DNA from: Sva-07 sp963717385
Lineage (GTDB): Bacteria > Actinomycetota > Acidimicrobiia > Acidimicrobiales > Ilumatobacteraceae
DNA: 64,000 nucleotides
NCBI GenBank assembly: GCA_963717385.1
Contig: CAVQWE010000006.1
Location: 186,001 to 250,000, forward strand
Direction of reading: 5' to 3'
In this document: positions 27,128 through 35,571 of the stretch, one piece after another
Position numbering within the stretch: position 1 is the first letter of the stretch
How the letters are laid out: every line of letters starts with the position of its first letter
Made by a program: the position numbers and the translations under genes
Notes under the pieces: generated by a model
Told to the model about the DNA's origin: nothing
What the model saw: the letters and a program-made list of their open reading frames with translations, nothing else
The model's database searches: none

Positions 27128-28348
27128 TCACCGTACCGTGACTTCCGAGGTCGACACGTCGATCACGGTGACCGGCGTGCTTTCGACATCGTCGAGCGTC
27201 CGCTGGAGGCGCACGAGTTTCTCGATCTGAGCGTTCTCGCCGACCGCTGAACCGAAGCGCACCTCGATGGGCCCTGCGTCGCTGGTCAGGATCAACACGA
27301 GGTCGGATCCGTCGGGTGTCACCAGCATCGATTCGACCCTGCTGCGAATCTCGGGCGTGAGCTTGGTGACCAGGGATGCCGCCGACGAGTACCCGATCGA
27401 GGCGAACTGGCCGGGAGCGACATCGAGCGTGCCAGGACCACTGATCCACACGAGCGCCACCGGTTGGCCGTCGACCAGCCCGAGCACCCGGCCGTCGACG
27501 TCGATCACCCTCGCCAGACCGTCGGTACCCAACATGGCGGCCACCGGTGTGCGTTCGCGGATCTCGATCGATGCCGAGTCGGGGAACGACGTCCGCACCC
27601 TCGCATCCTCGACCCAGGGGATCGACTCGACCTCGGCTTCGACATCGGCTGTGTCGACGAGCAGCACCGGTGTTCCTGTCAGGTCATCGACCACGGCCTC
27701 GAGCGCCTCTTGGTCGGTGTACACGTTGCCAGTCACCGTCACCTGGTCGACTGCGAAGAGTGACGATCCGAGCAACGCCAGCACACCGATGGCCACAACG
27801 AGCACCGCGCCGGCGAGCACGAGCCACCAGAGCCGACGACGGTTCTCGGCACGCTTGACACCGATCCGGCGCTGGCGGATCCGTGGCTCGATCCCCCTCG
27901 TGGAGGCGTCTTTGGGCATGACTGCATCGCTGCTGCCATCGTCATCGATGAACACCGGACTCGAACCGGACCCGTCGCGTTCCAATTCGTCGTCGAGGTA
28001 GGCGGCGTCGGGCAGGTCGTCACCGATGATCGAGATCGTGCCCCGCGACGCGGACTCGGACGAGTCGACGAGCGGCGAGTCCGGATCTGACGATGATCGG
28101 TCGACGGGTCCGACGATGGTGACGTTGCCCGACCCTTCGACGGGTCCGACGATGGTGACGTTGCCCGATGCAGTGCCGGATGCGTCAAGGGTTGTCCGAT
28201 CTGGTGTCTCGTCGGACACGACGTCGCCGAACGCCCTCGACAACTCGTCGAGCACGGCCTCGTCTGGCACCAAGGGATCGAGCGATGAGCTTGCTTCATC
28301 GGCGGGAGCAGGAGTCGTCTCGACGTCTTTGCGCCGGCGCCAAGCCAT
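27128..28348 (-). CDS. ftsQ: Cell division protein FtsQ with long acidic cytoplasmic arm
   Basis: A bitopic divisome protein of 406 residues. Residues 1-170 form a cytoplasmic arm rich in Asp, Glu and Ser, ending in a basic patch (RIRQRRIGVKRAENRRR). The membrane helix spans about 172-196. A POTRA domain follows (VDQVTVTGNVYTDQEALEAV), then the FtsQ beta domain. The arm contains SGNVTIVGPV twice (residues 61-70 and 73-82) and a weaker third copy, GTISIIGD, near 103. FtsQ arms are usually short or moderately long, so this one is notable. The ATG lies 1 nt after the murB stop. Confidence 0.9.
   Translation of the reverse strand: MAWRRRKDVETTPAPADEASSSLDPLVPDEAVLDELSRAFGDVVSDETPDRTTLDASGTASGNVTIVGPVEGSGNVTIVGPVDRSSSDPDSPLVDSSESASRGTISIIGDDLPDAAYLDDELERDGSGSSPVFIDDDGSSDAVMPKDASTRGIEPRIRQRRIGVKRAENRRRLWWLVLAGAVLVVAIGVLALLGSSLFAVDQVTVTGNVYTDQEALEAVVDDLTGTPVLLVDTADVEAEVESIPWVEDARVRTSFPDSASIEIRERTPVAAMLGTDGLARVIDVDGRVLGLVDGQPVALVWISGPGTLDVAPGQFASIGYSSAASLVTKLTPEIRSRVESMLVTPDGSDLVLILTSDAGPIEVRFGSAVGENAQIEKLVRLQRTLDDVESTPVTVIDVSTSEVTVR
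28101..28168. repeat. 32-bp exact direct repeat, 36-bp period, inside ftsQ
   Basis: The block 28101-28132 recurs identically at 28137-28168. The 36-bp period keeps the reading frame and duplicates a 12-residue unit containing GNVTIVGPV in the FtsQ cytoplasmic arm. It is a candidate for slippage-driven length variation. Confidence 0.9.
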
Positions 28349-28349
28349 G

Positions 28350-29294
28350 TCAGAACACCTCGCTCTCGTCGAAACCGACCAAGCGGATCTCACTGCGCAT
28401 CCGAAATCCGCTCGTGGACTCGACACGGTCACGCACATGCGTCATCAGTGCAAGCACGTCGTCGGCTCGGCCACCGTCATCGGCCTGGATGAAGTTGGCA
28501 TGCTTGTCGGACACCGTTGCGGTGCCGATGCGGTGGCCGCGAAGCCCCGCCGCATCGACGAGCGCCCCGGCGCTCACTTCCCCTGGTACGGGGTTGACGA
28601 AGACGGAACCGGCGTTCTGGCCGCCGGGCTGATGGGCGCGCCGCCACGCCACGATCTCGCTGATCAGTCGTCCGGACACGGCCGGATCACCGTGGTCCAA
28701 TTGCAGCGTTGCATCGAGCACGAGCTGATGAGCGCCGAGTGCGCTCGACCTGAACCCGAGTCCGAGTGATTCGGTCGCGAGTGTCTGCTCGATGCCGGCG
28801 TGCAGATCGAAGACGACCACCTCGACCAGCGATGCCGCCATGTCGGAACCATGCCCGCCGGCGTTCATGCGCACCGCTCCACCGATCGATCCGGGCACAC
28901 CGACCGCCCACTCGAATCCGCTGAGGCCGAGCGCCGCCGTCTTTCGGGCAAGGACAGGCAACGCAACCCCCGCCGATGCAGTTGCCGTCGCACGTGCGGT
29001 GTCGATGTCGATCACCTCGTCCAGATCAGCGAGACCGATTGCCAATCCGTGGAACCCGGCGTCTGCCACCAGCATGTTCGAACCACGCCCGACGATCAGC
29101 AGCGAGAGACCGGAGGCCCGCGCTGCGTCGGCCACCGCCGGCAGTTGCGAACGATCGGTGACTCGCACGAACAATGCTGCTGCGCCACCGACCCGGTAGG
29201 TGGTCATCGGTCCGAGCGGCACGTCTCGCTGCACCGTCACGCCCGAGTCAGCGAGACGTGAGACGGCGACCTCGATGTCAGCGTCGGCGCGCAT
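28350..29294 (-). CDS. murB: UDP-N-acetylenolpyruvoylglucosamine reductase
   Basis: Reduces UDP-GlcNAc-enolpyruvate to UDP-MurNAc with FAD and NADPH, 314 residues. The FAD-binding segments TTYRVGGAAALFVRV, LIVGRGSNMLVADAG and GVPGSIGGAVRMNAGGHGSD are clear. The catalytic Ser lies in QNAGSVFVNPVP and the Glu in RSEIRLVG. The short loop places it in the type without the E. coli Tyr190 insertion. It overlaps murC by 17 nt and is followed by ftsQ after one base. Placement between murC and ftsQ is common in bacteria that keep murB in the cluster. Confidence 0.94.
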   Translation of the reverse strand: MRADADIEVAVSRLADSGVTVQRDVPLGPMTTYRVGGAAALFVRVTDRSQLPAVADAARASGLSLLIVGRGSNMLVADAGFHGLAIGLADLDEVIDIDTARATATASAGVALPVLARKTAALGLSGFEWAVGVPGSIGGAVRMNAGGHGSDMAASLVEVVVFDLHAGIEQTLATESLGLGFRSSALGAHQLVLDATLQLDHGDPAVSGRLISEIVAWRRAHQPGGQNAGSVFVNPVPGEVSAGALVDAAGLRGHRIGTATVSDKHANFIQADDGGRADDVLALMTHVRDRVESTSGFRMRSEIRLVGFDESEVF

Positions 29295-30765
29295 CGAGAA
29301 CCTCCGACGGGAGTGTGGCGATGTCGCCGCAGCCCATCGAGATGCACACGTCCCCGCTGCGCACCTCAGCGGCGAGGAACGACACCAGATCTTCGCGACG
29401 CGGCAACCAGACCACGCGACGACCGGGGTCGGCCTCGGTGACTGCGTTGACGATCAACTTGCCGGTGACGCCGGGAATCGGGACGGTGCCAGACGCGTAG
29501 ATGTCGGTGAGCACCACCACGTCGGCGCTGGTGAAGGCGGATCCGTATTCGTGCCACATCTCGGCGATGCGGTGATACCGGTTGGGCTGGAACACCGCGA
29601 CCACGCGTTGCCACGAGTCGCCGCTGTCGCGAGCCGCTCGGATCACTGCATCGATCTCCGATGGCAGGTGGGCATAGTCGTCGACGAAGGTGGCGTCACC
29701 GTCGACGCCCTGCACGTCGAAGCGGCGGGCCACACCGCCGAATCGTTCGAGCGCCGCGGCGATGTCGCCGAACGGAACACCGACAGCGAGCGCCATGGCA
29801 GCGGCGCCTGTGGCATTGACCACGTTGTGGATCCCGCGCAGCGGCAGCGTGATCTGGCCCAAGTGTTCGCTCGACGACCCGTCACGGTCACGCCGGACCA
29901 GGTCGAACGAGAACGACCCGGCGTCGGCGTGCACCTCGACGGCCCGGATGTCGCAGCCCGGCCCGAGTCCGTAGGTCGTTGCGCCGTGCCGCACTGCCAG
30001 TGCCGCCCCGATCGGATCGTCGCCGCAGATCACCTTCGGCCCGTCGATCTGACCGAGATAGCAATCGAACGACGAGACGATCCCCTCGAACGAGCCGTAG
30101 TGATCGAGATGGTCCGCTTCGATGTTGGTCAGGATCGTGCCGTGGAGCGGTAGCTCGAGATGCGTGCCATCGCTCTCGTCAGCCTCGACGACCAGCCAGT
30201 CGCTGTGGGTCCACTGCGCACCGGTGCCCACATCGGTGACATCGCCGCCGACGACGAAACTCGGCCGCCATCCCGCCTGGGCGAGGATGAGCATCAGCAT
30301 CGACGTGGTGGTGGTCTTGCCGTGTGTGCCCGCAACAGCGAGCGACTTGGCCCTCGCACAGATCGACGACAGCATCCCTGCTCGACTGAGCACGGTGACC
30401 CCTGTGGCTCGCGCCTCGTCGAGTTCGATGTTGTGTGCCGGGATCGCTGTCGACGCGGTGACCGCGTCGACACCGTGGACCAACGAACGGTCGTGCCCGA
30501 TGCTCACTTCGACGCCGGCGGCTCGGACACGTTCGAGCACCGGATGCTCTCGGAGGTCCGAGCCGGAGACGATGTGGCCCATCTCGGCGAGGGCGATGGC
30601 GACGGCACTCATCCCTGGGCCGCCGACACCGACGACGTGCAGGCGATGAGCGATCGAGAGATCGAGCGGCGGCTGTGGAGGCGCCGACGAGGGCACCGGA
30701 GCATCGACGAGTGCATCGATGGAGCCGTCGGGGGCGGTGGCAGAGACGGGGGGCGTCACGATCAC
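29278..30765 (-). CDS. murC: UDP-N-acetylmuramate--L-alanine ligase
   Basis: Adds L-Ala to UDP-MurNAc with ATP, 495 residues. It has an N-terminal UDP-binding Rossmann fold (LHVVGVGGPGMSAVAIALAE), a central ATPase loop AVAGTHGKTTTTSM and a C-terminal Mur ligase domain (VDDYAHLPSEIDAVI, QPNRYHRIAEM). An N-terminal extension of about 38 Pro/Ala-rich residues precedes the fold. The start codon is a GTG overlapping the murG stop as GTGA. Confidence 0.95.
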   Translation of the reverse strand: MIVTPPVSATAPDGSIDALVDAPVPSSAPPQPPLDLSIAHRLHVVGVGGPGMSAVAIALAEMGHIVSGSDLREHPVLERVRAAGVEVSIGHDRSLVHGVDAVTASTAIPAHNIELDEARATGVTVLSRAGMLSSICARAKSLAVAGTHGKTTTTSMLMLILAQAGWRPSFVVGGDVTDVGTGAQWTHSDWLVVEADESDGTHLELPLHGTILTNIEADHLDHYGSFEGIVSSFDCYLGQIDGPKVICGDDPIGAALAVRHGATTYGLGPGCDIRAVEVHADAGSFSFDLVRRDRDGSSSEHLGQITLPLRGIHNVVNATGAAAMALAVGVPFGDIAAALERFGGVARRFDVQGVDGDATFVDDYAHLPSEIDAVIRAARDSGDSWQRVVAVFQPNRYHRIAEMWHEYGSAFTSADVVVLTDIYASGTVPIPGVTGKLIVNAVTEADPGRRVVWLPRREDLVSFLAAEVRSGDVCISMGCGDIATLPSEVLDARRR

Positions 30766-31895
30766 ACAGATGTTAGAGCCACACGTTCGATCAAACCGGC
30801 CAAGGCGCCGGAACGATGAACCGCACCTCGTCGACTCGCCGCTGCACCCAGTTCGGCTCGACGAGCATCGTCGGAACGAAGCGCTTCGATCGTCGTTCCG
30901 AGCTCGTCGAGCTCGGACTCACGCAGGAGCACGGCCCCGCCGACCTCCGACAGCCACGACACATTGTCGCTCTGGTGGTCGTCCGCCGATGCCGCCCAGG
31001 GCACCAGGACGGCCGGCGTCCCCGTGACGGCGACTTCGTGGACGGTGCTGGCCCCACCACGTCCGATCAGCAGGTCGCACGCGGCATACACGGTCGCCAT
31101 GTCGTTCTCGTAGGCAATGACATCGTGCTGCACATCTCCGACGACGTGCTCGATGCTGCCTGCGAAACGTTCGCCGGCGATCTGGCGGACCGACAACAGC
31201 GCGTCGTTGCGATGGTCACGGACGTATGCCGCGATCGCGTCATTGAGCACCCCCGACCCGAGCGATCCACCCATCACCGCAACGACGAATCGATCGGGCT
31301 CGAGACCGAGCGACTCCCGGGCTGCCTGGCGGCGGGTCACGCTCGACCGGTCGACGTCGAGGATCGCTTGGCGAACCGGCGCGCCGGTCAACTCCGCCCG
31401 CGGGAGTGGAGACTGCTCGAAGGCGACGGCGCAGGCTGCAGCGGATCGTGCGGCCAACCGGCTGGCGCGTCCGGGCGTGCGGTCGTACGACACCACCACG
31501 ACCGGAATGCCGAGTCTGCGCGCTGCGAACACCGACGGCATGCTGGCGTATCCACCGACCGACACGACCACGCGGGGCCGCCACTCACGCAACAGGTGCG
31601 TTGCCTCCCGCGTGCTGCGCACCATCTTCGGGACGAACCCCAGGTTCGCTCGGGTGAGCCGGCGCTGCACCCCGACGACGTCGAGGAAGTCGTGGGGATA
31701 CGGCGTCTGGGGGAGCAATCGAGTCTCGACACCGCGCTGTGCGCCGACATAGCGAATCGTGGAACTGTCGTGGCCGGCCGCAACGAGCGCATCGGCCACC
31801 GCGAGTGCCGGCAGCACATGACCCGAGGTGCCGCCGCCCGTGACGACTGCGTACGCGCCCGCTGTCGACGTGTCGGCCGACGTCGGGCTGGTCAT
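30762..31895 (-). CDS. murG: UDP-GlcNAc:undecaprenyl-pyrophosphoryl-MurNAc-pentapeptide transferase
   Basis: Makes lipid II from lipid I on the inner membrane face, 377 residues. It is a GT-B glycosyltransferase. The N-terminal loop is VVTGGGTSGHVLPALAVAD, the GGY motif region VVSVGGYASMPSVFAAR, and the donor site LLIGRGGASTVHEVAVTGTP with the following HQSDN. In the raw sequence it reads as one frame with ftsW, but this is caused by a frameshift in ftsW. The true start is the ATG at 31895, which overlaps the ftsW stop as ATGA. Confidence 0.94.
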   Translation of the reverse strand: MTSPTSADTSTAGAYAVVTGGGTSGHVLPALAVADALVAAGHDSSTIRYVGAQRGVETRLLPQTPYPHDFLDVVGVQRRLTRANLGFVPKMVRSTREATHLLREWRPRVVVSVGGYASMPSVFAARRLGIPVVVVSYDRTPGRASRLAARSAAACAVAFEQSPLPRAELTGAPVRQAILDVDRSSVTRRQAARESLGLEPDRFVVAVMGGSLGSGVLNDAIAAYVRDHRNDALLSVRQIAGERFAGSIEHVVGDVQHDVIAYENDMATVYAACDLLIGRGGASTVHEVAVTGTPAVLVPWAASADDHQSDNVSWLSEVGGAVLLRESELDELGTTIEALRSDDARRAELGAAASRRGAVHRSGALAGLIERVALTSV

Positions 31896-33143
31896 CGGAC
31901 GTTGATGCGCCGCGCCACGCTCAAGAGCAATCCTGCCGCAGCCATGCTGACGAACAACGAGCTGCCACCGGCAGAGAAGAACGGCAGAGGTCAGGCCGGT
32001 CACCGGCATGATGCCCACGACTCCACCGATGTTGACGATGGCCTGCACTCCGAACCAGGCGGCGACACCGCCGGCGAGCAGCATGCCGAATCGATCAGGC
32101 GCCGCGATCGCTGTCTGAACACCGAGGGCGACCAGCATCACGAAGCCGCCGATGACGGCGATCGTTCCGATCAGGCCCAGCTCGTCGGCGATGACTGCGA
32201 AGATGAAGTCGCTGTGTGCGTACGGCAGATAGCCGAGCTTGGCGTTGCTGCCGCCGATTCCCGACCCGGACAATCCGCCAGAAGCGATGCTCAGGTACCC
32301 CTGATACGACTGGTAGGCGAGGTGATCCTTCTCTTCTGCGATGTTCATGAACGCCGTGAATCGATCCAGCCGACGTGGGCTCGACACCACGAACAGCAGG
32401 CCGGCAGCGGCAGCTGCAGCTGCCATGCCCGCCAGGGGAACCACCGGAACACCGGCGACCCAGGCAATGCTCAACACGATGGCGCCGAGTACGACTGCGG
32501 CGCCGAGGTCGCCCTGCGCCAGGCAGAGTCCGGCACCAACCGTTGCGATCAGACCCAACGGGAACAGCGTGGCGTTCCGGTCGCCCAGCTCGTCGCGACG
32601 TCTGGTGAGGAGGTCTGCGGTGAGGATGACGACGGCGATCTTCAAGAGCTCCGACGGCTGGAAGCTGAATGGCCCCAACCGCATCCACGACCGCGCCCCG
32701 TTCACGCTCGCGCCGATTCCCGGAGCGAACGGCGCGGCCATCGCGGCCACGGCGAGCACCGAGATCGGGATCACCAAGCGCTGCCAACGGCGATAGGAGA
32801 CCTTGACCATCGCGACGAGCGCAACGAGGCCCATTCCGGCCCACAGAGCTTGCTTGGCGAAGATCCGGTAGGGCGAGTACCCGAGGTTCGCCTGGGTGAC
32901 CGCTGAGGCAGAAAGGACCATGACCAGACCCAACATCACCAAGACCGACACGACGCCAGCGATCGCATAGAAGGTGCCGGGGGGCGGCCCGAGCACTTCG
33001 GGCTCCGTGCTCGTTGGACGGTTGCGGACGCCAGGACGGCCACCGGAGCGCCGCGTTCGTTCTCGGCGCGGTGCACTGTCGGCCCCGTGGAGTCGTTCGA
33101 GTGTTGCGCGCCGCCGATCGTCGACGCTGATGGTGCTGGTCAT
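31892..33143 (-). CDS. ftsW: Lipid II polymerase/divisome protein FtsW (one frameshift near the end)
   Basis: A SEDS-family peptidoglycan glycosyltransferase with about ten membrane helices, 416 residues when repaired. A cytoplasmic N-terminal arm of about 55 residues is Arg-rich. Key segments are GPFSFQPSELLKIAVVI and YAHSDFIFAVIADELGLIG. Near 31993 an extra T shifts the frame. Without it the conserved end reads MPVTGLTLPFFSAGGSS and stops at TGA 31892-31894, overlapping the murG ATG. The uncorrected reading runs into murG and mimics a fusion. Confidence 0.93.
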
Positions 33144-34528
33144 GTGGTGCCCCCGTGGTTGGTCACGTTCGTTGACAGGTCGTTCGCTGCTGCGTCGGAA
33201 TGGTCGAATCGTTCGAGCACCAGCGATCGGAAGTGGTCGCCGCGTGCTTCGAACCCGCTGTACTGGTCGAAGCTGGCGCAGCCGGGCGACAGCAGCACCG
33301 TCGAGCCCGGCCGGGTCGTCGTCGAGGCGACGTCGACCGCTTCGACGAGGTCTCGAACGATGATCACCTGCGCGACGGCAGCGAATGCCTCGGCCACTGC
33401 CGACGCGGTGTCGCCGACGGCAATCACGGCATCGATGCCGTCGAGCTCCTCAGCCATCGAGGCGAGATCGACTCCCTTGTCGTATCCGCCGGCGATCAAC
33501 GTGAGCCCGCTGAACGACCTGATCGCAGCGCGAGCAGCGTGCGGTGTCGTGGCCTTGGAGTCGTTGTACCACGAGACCTCGTCCCAGGTGCCCACGTGCT
33601 CGAGTCGGTGGGGCGGGCCACTGAACGACGCCAGGGCTGTGGCGATCGCGTCCGGAGTGGCCAGTTCGGTTTCGAGTACCAGCGCCGACGCCGCCAGCGC
33701 GTTCGTCAGGTCGTGGGGCAGGCTCCGCTTCATCGCACCGACCGATGCGATCGGACCGTTCGGGCCGACCAGTGTTGCCTGGTCGACTCGGTAGTCAGCA
33801 TCTCGGGCGCCGAAGGTGACGTGCCGTCCGGGGGCAGCACCAAGGCGTCGCATGACCGCTTCGTCGTCGACGAAGCCGATCGCCACGTCGTCGGGTCGTT
33901 GGTTCGCCCACACCTGGGCCTTCGCAGCCTCGTACGTCACCATCGAGCGGTGCCAGTTCAGATGATCGGGCGCCAGATTGAGCCACGCTGCACCCTCGGC
34001 CCTGAACGTCGGCGTCCAGGCGAGGCGGAAACTCGTGCACTCCACGACGAAGGCATCGAGGTCCATCTCGATGGCATCGACGAGCGGGGTCGAGGTGTTG
34101 CCCGCATCGATGGTGCGAAGTCCGGCGGCTCGGAGCATCTCGACTGCGAGCAGCGTCGTGGTCGTCTTTCCATCGGTTCCGGTGATGGCCAGCATCGGCC
34201 TCGGACCGCCCGATCGCTCGAGCTCCCACCGGTATGCGAGCTCGATCTCCGACACCAGCTCGACTCCCGCCGACTCGGCCGATGCCACGACCTCGTGGGT
34301 CTCGGGGACACCGGGAGCAGGACTGACGAACTCGCACGACGACACGAGCCGGTCGAGCGTGGCCCGGTCGGGGCGCTCGAGCAACTCGACTCCCAGCTCG
34401 CGTGCAACCTCGGTGCGGCGATCGTCGACCTCGTCGTCGGCGGTGACGACCTCGTACCCGCGGCGCAGAAGTGCCCTCACCGTCGATTCGCCTGCGACAG
34501 CGAGGCCGTAGACCAACGCCGTACTCAT
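33140..34528 (-). CDS. murD: UDP-N-acetylmuramoyl-L-alanine--D-glutamate ligase
   Basis: Adds D-Glu to UDP-MurNAc-L-Ala, 462 residues. The ATP loop is AITGTDGKTTTTLLAVEM, in which Asp replaces the usual Asn of GTNGK. The middle domain has LNLAPDHLNWHRSM and the C-terminal domain has PPHRLEHVGTWDEVSWYNDS with the following KATTP. Both ends overlap neighbours by 4 nt (mraY upstream, ftsW downstream), implying translational coupling. The N-terminal Rossmann-like fold starts MSTALVYGLAVAGES. Confidence 0.94.
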   Translation of the reverse strand: MSTALVYGLAVAGESTVRALLRRGYEVVTADDEVDDRRTEVARELGVELLERPDRATLDRLVSSCEFVSPAPGVPETHEVVASAESAGVELVSEIELAYRWELERSGGPRPMLAITGTDGKTTTTLLAVEMLRAAGLRTIDAGNTSTPLVDAIEMDLDAFVVECTSFRLAWTPTFRAEGAAWLNLAPDHLNWHRSMVTYEAAKAQVWANQRPDDVAIGFVDDEAVMRRLGAAPGRHVTFGARDADYRVDQATLVGPNGPIASVGAMKRSLPHDLTNALAASALVLETELATPDAIATALASFSGPPHRLEHVGTWDEVSWYNDSKATTPHAARAAIRSFSGLTLIAGGYDKGVDLASMAEELDGIDAVIAVGDTASAVAEAFAAVAQVIIVRDLVEAVDVASTTTRPGSTVLLSPGCASFDQYSGFEARGDHFRSLVLERFDHSDAAANDLSTNVTNHGGTT

Positions 34529-35571
34529 GACTGCACCTGGGCAGTGAAGTCACCGATGAAGATGGCGAGGGCCGCCGCCACGCAGATCGCCGAGATCAGC
34601 CAGAAGCGGATGATCACCGTGGTCTCGGGCCAACCGATCAGTTCGAAGTGATGGTGGATCGGCGACATGCGGAACAGCCGCTTGGTACGCCCCGAAGCCT
34701 TGAACACCGCCATCTGAATGGCGACCGATCCCGCCTCCATCACGTAGATGCCGCCGATGAGCGCAATGAGCAACGTCACGTTGAGCGTGAGCGCACAGAA
34801 CGCGAGCGCCGAACCGATCGCAAGTGCGCCGACATCACCCATGAAGATGCGTGCGGGGGCGGCGTTCCACCACAAGAAGCCCAAGCAGCCGCCGGCGAAG
34901 GCCGCCGAGAACACGCCCATGTCGAGCGGGTTGACCACCGTGCTGTAGATCTCGGGGTTACGGAACGCCCAGTAGGCAATGACCGTGAACGCGCCGAAAC
35001 CCATGAGCGCCGAGCCGGATGCGAGACCGTCGAGTCCGTCGGTGACGTTGACGGCGTTGGTCGTTGCCCAGATGATCATCCCGGCCCACACGACCCACAC
35101 TGCGGTGGGCACCTCGAAGCCGACGTCACCGCGTGTGGCATTGATCGTTTCGGAGATCCCGGTGCCGACCACCAGCCACCAGGCCATGGCGATGCTGGCG
35201 AGCATCGTGATGTAGTTCTTCTGCTTCCAGAAGATGCCGCGGTTGTGCCGCTTGCGAACCTTGATGAAGTCGTCGAGGAACCCCATGAGCGCCATGAACA
35301 GCACGCCGACCCACACGATCATGGTCTGGTCGGAGAACGCGAGGCCGCGCCGGAGATGGGCGATGAGCCAACCGATGAACGCTGCGACGACGATCGCGAT
35401 GCCGCCCATCGTCGGAGTGCCCTGTTTGGTCATGTGGTGTTCGGGCCCGTGATCTTCCTTGCCGAGGATGGGCTGACCCTGCCCCCGCTGGCGGAAGAAG
35501 ACGATGAGAAAACGGGTCCCGAACAGCGAGACGAGCATGGCGCTCGCCCCAGCCAGGATGATGGCGATCAC
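34525..35571 (-). CDS. mraY: Phospho-N-acetylmuramoyl-pentapeptide transferase
   Basis: Transfers phospho-MurNAc-pentapeptide to undecaprenyl phosphate to make lipid I, 348 residues with about ten membrane helices. The catalytic Asp motif GFLDDFIKVRKRHNRG and the NVTDGLDGLASG motif are present, and the C-terminal MSPIHHHFELIGWPE carries the conserved His triad. The start codon is GTG overlapping the murE stop. In most bacteria murF lies between murE and mraY; here there is no room for it. Confidence 0.96.
   Translation of the reverse strand: MIAIILAGASAMLVSLFGTRFLIVFFRQRGQGQPILGKEDHGPEHHMTKQGTPTMGGIAIVVAAFIGWLIAHLRRGLAFSDQTMIVWVGVLFMALMGFLDDFIKVRKRHNRGIFWKQKNYITMLASIAMAWWLVVGTGISETINATRGDVGFEVPTAVWVVWAGMIIWATTNAVNVTDGLDGLASGSALMGFGAFTVIAYWAFRNPEIYSTVVNPLDMGVFSAAFAGGCLGFLWWNAAPARIFMGDVGALAIGSALAFCALTLNVTLLIALIGGIYVMEAGSVAIQMAVFKASGRTKRLFRMSPIHHHFELIGWPETTVIIRFWLISAICVAAALAIFIGDFTAQVQS

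Noticed and set aside
30816..32906. 696-codon plus-strand open frame opposite murG/ftsW
   Set aside because: Same cause: shadow of high-GC genes, with Arg/Gly/His-biased translation and no motif.
30762..33143. Apparent FtsW-MurG fusion in a single 793-codon frame
   Set aside because: The fused frame arises from one extra T near 31993. Without it FtsW ends with its conserved C-terminus at a TGA overlapping the murG ATG, exactly as at the neighbouring gene junctions.
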